A DNA stretch of 64,000 bases from Aquariibacter albus. GTDB taxonomy: Bacteria; Pseudomonadota; Gammaproteobacteria; Burkholderiales; Burkholderiaceae_C. This document shows, piece by piece, positions 50,237 through 59,593 of this stretch (within the stretch, counting starts at the first letter, position 1; each line of letters starts with the position of its first letter). A program made the position numbers and the translations under genes. The DNA is taken from positions 62,001-126,000 of the forward strand of contig NZ_JACIVI010000001.1 of assembly GCF_014145335.1 (NCBI RefSeq), read 5' to 3'. The notes under the pieces were generated by a model, which was not told the DNA's origin, did not search any database, and was given only the letters and a program-made list of their open reading frames with translations.

Positions 50237-51124
50237 TCAGGCGCCGGTGGCCACCGGCCGGGCCGGGTCGCTGCACCACTCGCTCCAGCTGCCGGGGTAG
50301 AGCCGGCTGCCGTCGAGCCCGGCCACGGCCAGGGCCAGCAGGTTGTGGCAGGCGGTCACGCCCGAGCCGCACTGATGGACGACCTGGTCCAGCGGCCGGT
50401 CGCCGATCAGGCCGGCGAAATCTTCGCGCAGCTGCCCGGCCGGCTTGAAGCGGCCGTCGGTGCCCAGGTTGTCCTTGAAGAAGCGGTTGAGCGCGCCGGG
50501 GATGTGGCCGGCCACGGCATCCAGCGGCTCGACTTCGCCGCGGAAGCGTTCGCCGGCGCGGGCGTCGATCACCGTCAGACGCCCGTCCAGGGCCTGCACG
50601 GCTTCGGCATCGAGCGTCGGCATCGTCGTGCGGCCGGGCGGGTAGGGCGTGGACGTGGCCGGGCGGGCGGTGCTGTCGGCCAGGCCGCCGTGCTCGATCG
50701 AGCCGCCGGCCGCCTGCCATGCGGCCAGGCCGCCGTCGAGCACGGCCACGGCCTCGTGGCCGGCCCAGCGCGCCAGCCACCACAGCCGGGCCGCGAAGCC
50801 GGCGCCCTGGCGGTCGTAGACGACCAAGGCCATGCCGGGGCGTAGGCCCCAGCGGCCCAGGGTGGCGGCGAAGGCCGCGCGATCGGGCAGGGGGTGGCGG
50901 CCGCGGAAGCGGCCGTCGGGGCCCTGCCTGGGGCCGGCGAGGTCGCGGTCCAGATGGGCGTACACCGCGCCGGGCAGGTGGGCTTCGGCGAACTGGGCTT
51001 CGCCGGCGGCCGGGTCGCTCAGCTCGAAGCTGCAGTCGACGATCAGCGTCGCGGCCCCGGCCGCGAGGCGGGCGGCGAGGGCGGTGGCATCGATCAGCGG
51101 GGTGGGCAGGGCGGGGGCGGTCAT
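50237..51124 (-). CDS. sseA: 3-mercaptopyruvate sulfurtransferase
   Basis: A 295-residue protein with two rhodanese domains (about 8-140 and 165-290). The active-site loop of the second domain is CGSGVTACHN, characteristic of 3-mercaptopyruvate rather than thiosulfate sulfurtransferases. It moves sulfur from mercaptopyruvate to thiol or cyanide acceptors. The ATG at 51124 is 6 nt after GGAG. The ATG at 51130 directly abuts it. Confidence 0.88.
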   Translation of the reverse strand: MTAPALPTPLIDATALAARLAAGAATLIVDCSFELSDPAAGEAQFAEAHLPGAVYAHLDRDLAGPRQGPDGRFRGRHPLPDRAAFAATLGRWGLRPGMALVVYDRQGAGFAARLWWLARWAGHEAVAVLDGGLAAWQAAGGSIEHGGLADSTARPATSTPYPPGRTTMPTLDAEAVQALDGRLTVIDARAGERFRGEVEPLDAVAGHIPGALNRFFKDNLGTDGRFKPAGQLREDFAGLIGDRPLDQVVHQCGSGVTACHNLLALAVAGLDGSRLYPGSWSEWCSDPARPVATGA

Positions 51125-51188
51125 CGGCATCTCCAGGGGCCGGGAGGGTCGGCCTCTGCGGATTCTGGCGGCTTGCGGCCGGCCCGGT

Positions 51189-52109
51189 TCAGGCCTCGGC
51201 GGGATCGGCCGCGGCATCGGGCGCCGCCCGGCTGCGCAGCAGGGTGGCGCCCAGGCCGGCCACCACGACCAGGGCCATGCCGGCCAGCGCCGTCGCGTTC
51301 AGCACATCGCCGAAGAACAGGCTGCCGAAGACGGCGGCGTAGACGATGCCGAGGTAGTGCAGGCTGGCGTTGACCAGGGTGCTGCCGCTGGCATAGGCCC
51401 GGGTCATCAGCCACTGCGCCAGGGTGGCGAAGCCGCCGACGGCCAGCAGGCAGGCCAGGCCGAAGGGCGTGTGGGTCCGGGTCCAGCCGCCGCCCAGGCC
51501 CAGCAGCGGCCCGAGCAGGGTCAGGCCCAGGCCGACGAGCACGCTGCCCATCGAGAAATAGAAGACCACCCGCGCCTCCGGCTCCCCCGCCCGGCCGAGC
51601 GCGGTGACCTGCAGATAGGCCAGGGCCGACAGCAGGCCCGAGGCCAGGCCGATCAGGCCATGGCCCAGCTGCTCGCGCGCCAGCGTCGGCTGCAGGATCA
51701 GCGCGACGCCGCCGAAGCCCAGCAGCACGCAGGCGACCAGGCGGCCGTCGACGCGCCGCCCGCCCATCAGCACGGCGCCGCCGATCAGGAACAGCGCCAT
51801 CCAGACCGAGCTCATGTAGTTCAGCGTGATCGCGGTGGCCAGCGGCAGGCCGCCGATCGCGATGAACCACATCGACAAGGCCGTCACCCCCGAGGCGCTG
51901 CGCCAGACATGCATGCCGGGCACCGGCGTGCGCCAGCTGCCGCCCTGGGCGCGCAGCAGCGTGGCCATGGCCAGCATGCCGATCAGGCCGCGGTAGAAGA
52001 CCACCTCGCCGGTGCCGTAGCGCTGGCTCGCGAACTTCACGGCCACGCTCATCAGCGCAAAGCACAGGGTGGCCAGCAGCATGGCCACGGCGGGGGGCAG
52101 GCGGGTCAT
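51189..52109 (-). CDS. DMT/EamA-family permease
   Basis: A 306-residue transporter with ten hydrophobic helices in two EamA repeats. The N-terminal part reads LLATLCFALMSVAVKFASQRYG with FYRGLIGMLAMATLL. The C-terminal half has YLGIVYAAVFGSLFFGDVLN. It is near RhaT/YdcZ-type metabolite exporters. The substrate is unknown. The gene is 64 nt upstream of sseA on the same strand. Confidence 0.85.
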   Translation of the reverse strand: MTRLPPAVAMLLATLCFALMSVAVKFASQRYGTGEVVFYRGLIGMLAMATLLRAQGGSWRTPVPGMHVWRSASGVTALSMWFIAIGGLPLATAITLNYMSSVWMALFLIGGAVLMGGRRVDGRLVACVLLGFGGVALILQPTLAREQLGHGLIGLASGLLSALAYLQVTALGRAGEPEARVVFYFSMGSVLVGLGLTLLGPLLGLGGGWTRTHTPFGLACLLAVGGFATLAQWLMTRAYASGSTLVNASLHYLGIVYAAVFGSLFFGDVLNATALAGMALVVVAGLGATLLRSRAAPDAAADPAEA

Positions 52110-52126
52110 CGACGGGGGCAAGACGA

Positions 52127-52155
52127 AGGGGCACGGCCGGGCGGACCGTGCCCCT
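52127..52155 (-). terminator. Hairpin between the Rieske and EamA genes
   Basis: AGGGGCACGG (52127-52136) pairs exactly with CCGTGCCCCT (52146-52155). There is no strong U-run after it on the minus strand. It may act as a weak terminator or mRNA stabiliser. Confidence 0.4.
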
Positions 52156-52207
52156 CGGGCGCCGCGCGGACGGCGCGGCTGGGGTGCGGGACGGACAGGC
52201 CGGCCGC

Positions 52208-53335
52208 TCAGCCGAAGGCCGGGCCCATCTTGCGCCGGTACCACTCGTGGAAGTGCTGCATGCCGTCTTCCATCGGGCTCTGGTAGGGGCCGGCGTCGTT
52301 GTCGCCGCGCTGGTACAGGGCCAGGCGGCCGGCGTCCATGCGTTCGGCGATCTCGTCGTCCTCGACGCAGGTCTCCATGTAGGCGGCCTGCTGGGCCTCG
52401 ATGAAGTCACGCTCGAAGGCGTGGATCTCCTCGGGATAGAAGAACTCGACGAGGTTCAGCGTCTCGCGCGGCCCGCGCGGGTGCAGGGTCGAGACGACCA
52501 GCACATGCGGATACCACTCCACCATGGTCAGCGGGTAGTAGGTCAGCCAGATCGCGCCATGGGCGGGCGCCTCGCCCTCGCGGAAGCGCAGCAGCGCCTC
52601 GTGCCATTGGCGGTAGACATCGGAGCCGGGCTTGCCCAGGGCCTGGCCGGCATGGTTGGCCACGCCCACGGTCTGCACCGAGTGCTCGCGGCCCATCTCC
52701 CAGCGCAGGTCCTCGCAGGTCACGAAGTTGCCGAGACCGGGGTGGAAGGGGCCGACGTGGTAGTCCTCCAGATAGACCTCGATGAAGGTCTTCCAGTTGT
52801 AGGCGCAGTGGTGCACGTGGGCGCGGTCGAAGACATAGCCCTCGAAGTTCAGCGCGCTGCGCGGGCCCAGGCTGCCCAGGTCGGCCGCCACGTCGACGCC
52901 GTTGGCCTCGAAGAGCAGGCCGTTCCATTCCTGGATCGGGTAGCGCGGCAGGTGCAGGCAGGGGTCCTCCGCGAAGTGCGGTGCGCCGACCAACTGGCCC
53001 TGCAGGTCGTAGGTCCAGCGGTGCAGCGGGCAGACGATGTTCGAGCCCGTGTTGCCACGGCCGCGCAGCATGATGGCCTGGCGGTGGCGGCAGACATTCG
53101 AGACCAGCTCGATGCCCTCCTTCGTCCGGACCAGGGCGCGGCCCTCGCCCTCGTGCAGCAGGGTGTGGTGGTCGCCCACCTCGGGCACCGCGAGCGCATG
53201 CCCGAGGTAGCGCGGGCCAGGTCGGATGAGCACCTCCATTTCGCGACGGTAGAGTTCCTCGTCGAAATAGCTCGACACGGGCAGCTGCGCATGGCTGCGC
53301 CCGAGGACGTTGCGGGTGATGCTCAGGTCGGACAT
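52208..53335 (-). CDS. Rieske-type aromatic ring-hydroxylating oxygenase, alpha subunit
   Basis: A 375-residue oxygenase. The Rieske 2Fe-2S centre is visible as CRHRQAIML and CPLHRW near 80-105. The mononuclear iron site is EVYLEDYHVGPFHPGLG with Glu, Asp and two His near 185-200. It resembles CntA/choline-type monooxygenases and glycine-betaine oxygenases. The substrate is unknown. No reductase gene is nearby. The ATG at 53335 starts SDLSITRN. A longer frame from a TTG is less likely. Confidence 0.85.
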   Translation of the reverse strand: MSDLSITRNVLGRSHAQLPVSSYFDEELYRREMEVLIRPGPRYLGHALAVPEVGDHHTLLHEGEGRALVRTKEGIELVSNVCRHRQAIMLRGRGNTGSNIVCPLHRWTYDLQGQLVGAPHFAEDPCLHLPRYPIQEWNGLLFEANGVDVAADLGSLGPRSALNFEGYVFDRAHVHHCAYNWKTFIEVYLEDYHVGPFHPGLGNFVTCEDLRWEMGREHSVQTVGVANHAGQALGKPGSDVYRQWHEALLRFREGEAPAHGAIWLTYYPLTMVEWYPHVLVVSTLHPRGPRETLNLVEFFYPEEIHAFERDFIEAQQAAYMETCVEDDEIAERMDAGRLALYQRGDNDAGPYQSPMEDGMQHFHEWYRRKMGPAFG

Positions 53336-53572
53336 GGTCCGGGCAACTCCAGTCTTGAAGGACAAGCAGGGCCCAGCAGCTCGCGATTCCGGCGGGGGGC
53401 GGTGCGACCTGTTCAGGTCGATGCCGGCCGAGCTGCACCAAGGGACCGTCGGGGGACGACGGGGGCCCGCATTGTAGCCAGGGGGGGTGGATGCAGCCGA
53501 TGGGCTGTGCCCGCGCCCGTCCCGAAAAGCCCGCTGACTACAATCCCCCAGATTCCTTGTTGAGCGATTCCG

Positions 53573-53857
53573 ATGGGCCGCGCGCCCTGCACGATGGCCC
53601 GATCTCCTTCGCCCCCTTCCCGTTCCGCCGCGGCCCCCGTGGCGGCCGATCCGCCGCCCAGCTACGAAGCGGCGCTGGCCGAGCTGGACACGCTGGTCTC
53701 GGGGCTGGAGTCCGGCCAGTGGCCGCTCGACCGCCTGCTCGACGGCTACCGCCGCGGGGCCGAACTGCTCGCCTACTGCCGCGAGCAGCTCCAGGCCGTC
53801 GAGCAGCAGGTGCAGGTGCTGGAAGCCGATCAGCTCAAGCCCTGGAAGGACGCATGA
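53573..53857 (+). CDS. xseB: Exodeoxyribonuclease VII small subunit
   Basis: A 94-residue protein (87 from the ATG at 53594). The conserved core is [24 protein letters not shown] followed by [20 protein letters not shown] and a coiled-coil C-terminus. It forms the exonuclease VII complex with XseA. Neither ATG has a strong ribosome site. The Ala/Pro-rich N-terminus is not conserved. It overlaps the ispA start by 4 nt, and xseB-ispA-dxs is a conserved operon. Confidence 0.88.
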   Translation: MGRAPCTMARSPSPPSRSAAAPVAADPPPSYEAALAELDTLVSGLESGQWPLDRLLDGYRRGAELLAYCREQLQAVEQQVQVLEADQLKPWKDA

Positions 53858-54747
53858 CGCACGACGCCTTCGAGGCCTGGACGCGCGAGACCCTCGGCCG
53901 CGTCGAGCAGGGCCTGACGACCTGGGTGCGCCTGGAAGCGCCGGCCGGGCTCGGCGAGGTGATGCGCTACGGCGTGCTCGACGGCGGCAAGCGCCTGCGC
54001 CCCCTGCTGGTGATGGCCGCGGCCGAGGCCGTGGGGGCCGCCGCGTCCGAGGCGGCTTTGCGTGCGGCCTGTGCCGTCGAGCTGATCCACGCCTACTCGC
54101 TGATCCACGACGACATGCCCTGCATGGACAACGATGTCCTGCGCCGCGGCAAGCCCACCGTCCATGTGCGCTACGGCCAGGCCATGGCCATGCTGGCCGG
54201 CGATGCGATGCAGGCCCTGGCCTTCGAGGTGCTGACGCCGGCGGAGGGCGAGATGCCCGCTGCGCTGCAGGCCCGGCTGGTCGGTCTGCTGGCGCGGGCG
54301 GCCGGCGAGGAGGGCATGGCCGGCGGCCAGGCCATCGATCTCAGCAGCGTCGGCCAGCCGCTTGACGAGGTCCAGCTGGCCGACATGCACCGCCGCAAGA
54401 CCGGCGCGCTGCTGCAGACCAGCGTGAAGATGGGTGCCGCCTGTGGCGCGCCGTCGCCCGCTGCCTGGGCTGCCCTGTCCGATTTCGGCGCGGCCCTCGG
54501 CGTGGCCTTCCAGGTGGTCGACGACATCCTGGACGCGACCCAGGCCTCGGCCACGCTGGGCAAGACGGCGGGCAAGGACGCCGACGCCAACAAGCCCACC
54601 TTTGTCACCGTGCTCGGCCTGGAGGTGGCCCGCACCCGCGCCCGCGACTTGCATGCGCGCGCCCATGCCGCCCTGGCCCGCAGCGGTCTGCCGCAGACCG
54701 AGCGTCTCGGCCTGCTGGCCGACCGCGTGCTGGACCGCACCTCCTGA
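53854..54747 (+). CDS. ispA: Farnesyl diphosphate synthase
   Basis: A 297-residue prenyltransferase that condenses IPP and DMAPP to farnesyl diphosphate. The two aspartate-rich motifs are [15 protein letters not shown] and [19 protein letters not shown] and [11 protein letters not shown] are also typical. The short chain length fits the DDxxxxD spacing of bacterial FPPS. The ATG overlaps the xseB stop. Confidence 0.93.
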   Translation: MTHDAFEAWTRETLGRVEQGLTTWVRLEAPAGLGEVMRYGVLDGGKRLRPLLVMAAAEAVGAAASEAALRAACAVELIHAYSLIHDDMPCMDNDVLRRGKPTVHVRYGQAMAMLAGDAMQALAFEVLTPAEGEMPAALQARLVGLLARAAGEEGMAGGQAIDLSSVGQPLDEVQLADMHRRKTGALLQTSVKMGAACGAPSPAAWAALSDFGAALGVAFQVVDDILDATQASATLGKTAGKDADANKPTFVTVLGLEVARTRARDLHARAHAALARSGLPQTERLGLLADRVLDRTS

Positions 54748-54766
54748 GCTGCGCAGGATGCCGACG

Positions 54767-56689
54767 ATGACCGATCACCCCCTGCTCTCCACCATCGACA
54801 GCCCCGCCGATGTCCGGCGGCTCAGCCGCCCTCAGCTCAAGCAGCTGGCCGACGAGCTGCGCGACTTCCTGCTGCAGAGCGTGGCGCGCACCGGCGGCCA
54901 CCTGTCGAGCAATCTCGGCACGGTCGAGCTGACGATCGCGCTGCACCACGTCTTCGACACCCCCGACGACCGCCTGGTCTGGGACGTCGGCCACCAGACC
55001 TATCCGCACAAGATCCTGACCGGCCGCCGCGAGCGCATGGGCACGCTGCGCCAGCTCGGCGGCCTCAGCGGCTTCCCGCGCCGCGACGAGAGCGAGTACG
55101 ACACCTTCGGCACCGCGCATTCCTCGACCTCGATCTCGGCCGCGCTCGGCATGGCCCTGGCCGCCCAGATCCGCGGCGAGTCGCGCCACTGCGTGGCGGT
55201 GATCGGCGATGGCGCCATGACGGCCGGCATGGCCTTCGAGGCCCTGAACAACGGTGGCGTGCCGCATCAGGGCAAGGTGCCGCAGGTCCTGGTCGTGCTC
55301 AACGACAACGACATGTCGATCAGCCCGCCGGTCGGGGCGCTGAACAAATACCTCGCGCGGTTGATGAGCGGCAAGTTCTACGCCTCGGCCCGAGAGGGCG
55401 CGAAGAGCGTGCTGAAGAACGCGCCGCCGCTCTTCGAGCTGGCGCGCCGCTTCGAGGAGCATGCCAAGGGCATGGTCGTGCCCGGCACGATCTTCGAGGA
55501 GTTCGGCTTCAACTACGTCGGCCCGATCGACGGCCACGACCTCGACGCGCTCATCCCCACGCTGGAGAACCTGCGCGACAAGCCCGGCGCGCAGTTCCTG
55601 CACGTGGTCACCCGCAAGGGCTTCGGCTACGACCGGGCCGAGGCCGACCCGATCGCCTACCACGGCCCCGGCAAGTTCGATCCGGCGATCGGCCTGCTCA
55701 AGCCGCTCACGCCGCCCAAGCCCACCTTCACCCAGGTCTTCGGCCAGTGGCTGTGCGACCAGGCAGCGGTCGACGAGCGCCTGGTCGGCATCACGCCGGC
55801 CATGCGCGAGGGCTCGGGTCTGGTCGAGTTCGAGCGCCGCTTCCCGCAGCGCTACTTCGATGTCGGCATCGCCGAGCAGCATGCGGTCACCTTCGCCGCC
55901 GGCCTGGCCTGCGAAGGGCTGAAGCCGGTCGTCGCGATCTACTCGACCTTTCTGCAGCGCGGCTACGACCAGCTGATCCACGACGTCGCGATCCAGAACC
56001 TGCCGGTCGTCTTCGCGCTCGACCGCGCCGGCATCGTCGGGGCCGACGGCGCCACGCACAACGGTGCCTACGACATCGCCTACACCCGCTGCATCCCGAA
56101 CTGCAGCCTGATCACGCCGTCCGACGAGCGCGAGTGCCGCATGGCGCTGTCCGCCGCCTTCCTGCAGGACCATCCGGTGGCGGTTCGCTACCCGCGCGGG
56201 GCCGGCACCGGCATCGCCGCCGGCAGCGACCTGACGCCGCTGCCCTGGGGCCAGGGCCTGGTGCGGCGCACGGCCGGCGGCCAGGGCGCCGGTCCGCGTC
56301 TGGCCATCCTGGCCTTCGGCACCGTGCTGCAGGCGGCGCTGGCGGCCGGCGAGGCGCTGGACGCCACCGTCGTCGACATGCGCTTCGTCAAGCCGCTCGA
56401 CCGTGCGCTGCTCGAGCGCATGGCCCGCGAGCACGAGGCCCTGGTCACCGTCGAGGAAGGCTGCTTGCCCGGCGGTGCGGGCAGCGCGGTGCTGGAGGCC
56501 CTGCAGGCCCTCGGCCAGGTCAAGCCGGTGCTGACGCTGGGCCTGCCCGACGCCTTCATCGAGCATGGCGATCCCGCGCTGCTGATGGCGCAACTCGGCC
56601 TGGATGCCGCCGGCATCGAGCGTTCGATCCGCCAGCGCTTCCTGCCGGTGAGTGCGCTCGACGGCGGTGGCCGCCAGGCCGCGGCCTGA
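54767..56689 (+). CDS. dxs: 1-deoxy-D-xylulose-5-phosphate synthase
   Basis: A 640-residue thiamine-diphosphate enzyme of the MEP isoprenoid pathway. Landmarks are [51 protein letters not shown] (ThDP motif), [15 protein letters not shown] and the transketolase C-part [18 protein letters not shown]. The ATG at 54767 has AGGA 8 nt upstream. It follows ispA by 19 nt and supplies its substrates. Confidence 0.95.
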   Translation: MTDHPLLSTIDSPADVRRLSRPQLKQLADELRDFLLQSVARTGGHLSSNLGTVELTIALHHVFDTPDDRLVWDVGHQTYPHKILTGRRERMGTLRQLGGLSGFPRRDESEYDTFGTAHSSTSISAALGMALAAQIRGESRHCVAVIGDGAMTAGMAFEALNNGGVPHQGKVPQVLVVLNDNDMSISPPVGALNKYLARLMSGKFYASAREGAKSVLKNAPPLFELARRFEEHAKGMVVPGTIFEEFGFNYVGPIDGHDLDALIPTLENLRDKPGAQFLHVVTRKGFGYDRAEADPIAYHGPGKFDPAIGLLKPLTPPKPTFTQVFGQWLCDQAAVDERLVGITPAMREGSGLVEFERRFPQRYFDVGIAEQHAVTFAAGLACEGLKPVVAIYSTFLQRGYDQLIHDVAIQNLPVVFALDRAGIVGADGATHNGAYDIAYTRCIPNCSLITPSDERECRMALSAAFLQDHPVAVRYPRGAGTGIAAGSDLTPLPWGQGLVRRTAGGQGAGPRLAILAFGTVLQAALAAGEALDATVVDMRFVKPLDRALLERMAREHEALVTVEEGCLPGGAGSAVLEALQALGQVKPVLTLGLPDAFIEHGDPALLMAQLGLDAAGIERSIRQRFLPVSALDGGGRQAAA

Positions 56690-56736
56690 ATCCTGCGCCG
56701 GATCGCTCCGGTCCCCTCCCGTCCCCAGGAGCCGCG

Positions 56737-57312
56737 ATGAAGGGCGAGTGGTGCTATTTCCAGGGGCATTTCAGCCCCGAGACCTGCGAACGCATCCTGG
56801 CCCTGGCCCAGCGCATCCCCGACCAGCAGGCGGTGATGGGCAAGGGCGGGGACAACAAGGACCTGAGCCATCGCCGTTCGCGGGTGCGTTTCATCCAGGT
56901 CAACGATCCGGATTTCCAGTTCCTCTTCGACGAGGTCTGGCGCCTGGGCCTGGTCGCGAACCGCGACTGGTTCAACTTCCACATCACCAACCTCAGCTAC
57001 ATCCAGCTGGCCGAGTACGACGCCAGCTACGAGGGCAAGTACGACCGCCACCACGACGTGTTCTGGATGAATGGCGATCCGCACTACCACCGCAAGCTCA
57101 CCGTCATCGTCCAGCTGACGGATCCGGCTGAGTACGACGGCGGTGACTTCGAGCTCTATGACCTCGGGGGCGCCTACCCCGACAAGCAGGCTATCCGCAC
57201 CCAGGGCACGGTCTTCGTCTTCCCGTCCTTCGTGCCCCATGCCCTGCGGCCGGTGACCCGCGGCCGGCGCCACAGCCTGGCGGTCTGGTTCGACGGCCCG
57301 AAGTGGCGCTGA
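56737..57312 (+). CDS. 2-oxoglutarate/Fe(II) dioxygenase, PKHD-type
   Basis: A 191-residue oxygenase. The iron ligands are HHD (in YDRHHDVFWMN) near 110 and the distal His in FPSFVPHALRPV, with the Arg that binds 2-oxoglutarate in RRHSLAVWF. The fold matches prolyl-hydroxylase-like enzymes, and the substrate is unknown. AGGAG lies 5 nt before the ATG. It follows dxs by 47 nt, so it may be transcribed with the isoprenoid genes. Confidence 0.85.
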   Translation: MKGEWCYFQGHFSPETCERILALAQRIPDQQAVMGKGGDNKDLSHRRSRVRFIQVNDPDFQFLFDEVWRLGLVANRDWFNFHITNLSYIQLAEYDASYEGKYDRHHDVFWMNGDPHYHRKLTVIVQLTDPAEYDGGDFELYDLGGAYPDKQAIRTQGTVFVFPSFVPHALRPVTRGRRHSLAVWFDGPKWR

Positions 57313-57337
57313 GCGTCCCTGCCTGCCGCGGGCTGAC

Positions 57338-58357
57338 ATGACCGGGGCCGACCTCGCCGGAACCGGGCCGATGCCCGAGGTGCATCGCCCCGACCTGAAT
57401 CCGCGCATGCGCGAGCTGCTGGTCCGCATCGAGCGGGCGGGCCGGCCGCCGCTGCCCAGCCTGGGCGTCGAGGGGGCCCGCCTGGCCTATGCCCGCGGGG
57501 CCGAGATCCTCGACCTGCCGCGCGCGCCGCTGGACCGGGTCGAGGACCTTCGGCTGCCGATGCGCGACGGCCAGCGCATCGCCGCCCGCCTCTATGCCCA
57601 TGGCCCGGCCGAGGGCCTGCGGCCGGTGCTGCTCTTCCTGCATGGCGGCGGCTATGTGCTGGGTGACCTCGAAAGCCACGACAGCCTCTGCCGTCAGTTG
57701 GCCCTGCGCAGCGGTGCGGCCGTCCTGGCGCTGGACTACCGCCGCGCGCCCGAACACCGCTTCCCCACCGCCGTGCACGATGCGCTGGATGCCCTGGCCT
57801 GGCTGGGTCGCGAGGCGGCCCGCCTCGGCCTGGATCCTCGGCGCCTGGCCGTCGGGGGTGACAGTGCGGGCGGCACGCTGGCGGCCGTCTGCGCGATCGC
57901 CGCGCGCCGCGATGCCCAGGGCCGGCCGGCCGATCCGGCCTTGCCGGCGCTGCGTCTCCAGCTGCTGATCTACCCGGCCTGTGGCCGCCTGCGGCACACC
58001 GCCAGCTATGCGGCCTACCGCCGCGACCATCTGCTGTCCGACACCACGCTGGACTGGTTCTTCGACCACTACGCCGATCCCGCCGAACGCGAGGACTGGC
58101 GCTTCGCCCCCTTGCTGGCCCCCGCGATGCATGGTGCCGCACCGCTGTGGATGGGGCTGGCGGCCTGCGATCCCCTGCATGACGATGCCTGTGCCTATGC
58201 CGAGGCGCTGCGCCATGCCGGGGTACCCGTCACGCTGCGTGTCTGGCCAGGTGTCGTCCACGACTTCCTGAAGATGGGCCGGGCCTTGCCCGAAGCCCTG
58301 CAGGCCCAGGCCGAGGCCGCCGAGGCGCTTCGTCAGGCCCTGGGGCTCACGGAATGA
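57338..58357 (+). CDS. Alpha/beta hydrolase, hormone-sensitive-lipase family
   Basis: A 339-residue esterase. The oxyanion motif is FLHGGGYVLGDLESHD, the nucleophile elbow GGDSAGGT, the acid ACDPLHDDA and the His in GVVHDFLKM. It hydrolyses acyl esters, with the natural substrate unknown. The ATG at 57338 and another at 57371 are both possible. It overlaps the next gene by 4 nt. Confidence 0.88.
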   Translation: MTGADLAGTGPMPEVHRPDLNPRMRELLVRIERAGRPPLPSLGVEGARLAYARGAEILDLPRAPLDRVEDLRLPMRDGQRIAARLYAHGPAEGLRPVLLFLHGGGYVLGDLESHDSLCRQLALRSGAAVLALDYRRAPEHRFPTAVHDALDALAWLGREAARLGLDPRRLAVGGDSAGGTLAAVCAIAARRDAQGRPADPALPALRLQLLIYPACGRLRHTASYAAYRRDHLLSDTTLDWFFDHYADPAEREDWRFAPLLAPAMHGAAPLWMGLAACDPLHDDACAYAEALRHAGVPVTLRVWPGVVHDFLKMGRALPEALQAQAEAAEALRQALGLTE

Positions 58358-58809
58358 GCTGCGCCGTCCCGGTGACCTCGCCGCAGCTCAGGCTCGGAGA
58401 CTGGGCCGGGCTGGGGGAGGGGGCCCGCGCCGTCCGTGGCGCTGTCTTCATCGAGGAACAGGGCGTGCCGGTCGCGCTGGAATGGGATGCGGAGGACGCC
58501 GTGGCGCTGCACGCCCTCGTCGTCGAGGCCTCGGGCCGCGCCCTGGCCACCGCACGTCTGCTGCCCTCGCGTGGCGGGGAAGCCCGCCTGGGCCGCATGG
58601 CCGTCTTGCCGGCCTGGCGTGGGGCCGGCTGGGGGCGCCTCATGCTGCGGGCCCTGCGCGAGGTGGCGCGTGCACGCGGCGATCGGGTGCTGACCCTGTC
58701 CGCCCAGTGTCATGCGCTGGCCTTCTATGCGTCGGAAGGCTGGATTGCCGAGGGACCGGTCTACCTGGACGCCGGCATCGAACATCGCACGATGCGGCTC
58801 TGTCTCTGA
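58354..58809 (+). CDS. GNAT family N-acetyltransferase
   Basis: A 151-residue acetyltransferase. The acetyl-CoA region is LGRMAVLPAWRGAGWGRLMLRAL (Q/R-x-x-G-x-A type: RGAGWG). GAVFIEEQGVPVALEWD at the N-terminus is typical of the ElaA/YjcF-like subgroup. Substrate unknown. The ATG overlaps the hydrolase stop (ATGA). Confidence 0.88.
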   Translation: MSCAVPVTSPQLRLGDWAGLGEGARAVRGAVFIEEQGVPVALEWDAEDAVALHALVVEASGRALATARLLPSRGGEARLGRMAVLPAWRGAGWGRLMLRALREVARARGDRVLTLSAQCHALAFYASEGWIAEGPVYLDAGIEHRTMRLCL

Positions 58810-58873
58810 GCTTGCCGCGCTCCAGCCGGGAGAAAGCCGGGTAAGGACACCCTCCCGCGTGTCCCGTAACCCT

Positions 58874-59230
58874 TCAGGGCAAGGTGGTGGTCTGCGCCTT
58901 GGGTCGGTCGGGCCCGGTGGGGTGATCCGAAGCCTCGGACGGCAGTGCAACCGCGGCCTCAGCCTCGATCCGCAGTTCCTCGACGAGGAAACCCTCCCGC
59001 AGCAGGGCTTGGCGCAGCCAGTCGGGCTGGGAGCCCTGACCATCCCAGGTCTCGCCACTGCGGGGGTGGCGGTACTTCGGGGCCGCGGGCGGCGCGGCAG
59101 CTGGCGGGGGAGCTGGCAAGGCGAACTCAGGGTCTGTCAGTTCGTCCGGCGTGATCTGCCAGAACGCCATCAGCGCCCGAATGCGGTGGACCACCACGCG
59201 CTGTTCGGGCGTCAGCGAGGACTCCGCCAT
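58874..59230 (-). CDS. H-NS-like DNA-binding protein
   Basis: A 118-residue protein. The C-terminal half has the H-NS-type DNA-binding core KYRHPRSGETWDGQGSQPDWL (GQGSQPDWL resembles the GRGRKPKWL type). The N-terminal oligomerisation region is short (about 45 residues) and Pro/Ala-rich before the core. The last 25 residues are unrelated and probably flexible. It may bind AT-rich DNA as a xenogeneic silencer. It follows the small zinc-type gene by one base. Confidence 0.72.
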   Translation of the reverse strand: MAESSLTPEQRVVVHRIRALMAFWQITPDELTDPEFALPAPPPAAAPPAAPKYRHPRSGETWDGQGSQPDWLRQALLREGFLVEELRIEAEAAVALPSEASDHPTGPDRPKAQTTTLP

Positions 59231-59231
59231 G

Positions 59232-59459
59232 TCAGGTGTTGGCGAGCTCCTTGCAGCTCGGCGCGCAGACCGTCTGCACCTTGCCCAGCAGGCGCCGGCT
59301 CTTCAGCTGGGACCGCAGGCGGTGCTTGCCGCAAAGGAAGCAGGACATGGTGCTCGAGGAGAAAGCACCAGAGGACACGAAGGGGGAGCCGGGAGCCTTG
59401 CTTTTGTAGCGCAGGCCGTTTTCGGCGACTTTGGTGGTGGTGTCGGAGGATGCAGCCAT
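59232..59459 (-). CDS. Small four-cysteine zinc-binding-type protein
   Basis: A 75-residue protein. The C-terminal half has CFLCGKHRLRSQLK and then VCAPSC, a CxxC/CxxxC spacing suited to a zinc ion. The N-terminal 35 residues are Ser/Thr-rich. No family is recognised. It starts at the ATG 59459. Its stop is one base before the H-NS-type ATG, which suggests coupled expression. Confidence 0.68.
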   Translation of the reverse strand: MAASSDTTTKVAENGLRYKSKAPGSPFVSSGAFSSSTMSCFLCGKHRLRSQLKSRRLLGKVQTVCAPSCKELANT

Positions 59460-59593
59460 CCCTCTATTGTCTTCGACTGCGACAGTCCTTGCCAAGCTGA
59501 ACTGGCGCTGACCTGCAAATCGCCAGGCCATCCGGACCGGCTGGTTAGCATCGGGCCGCCTTCTCGCTTCCTGGCCCTGGCCTGTCCTGTCCC

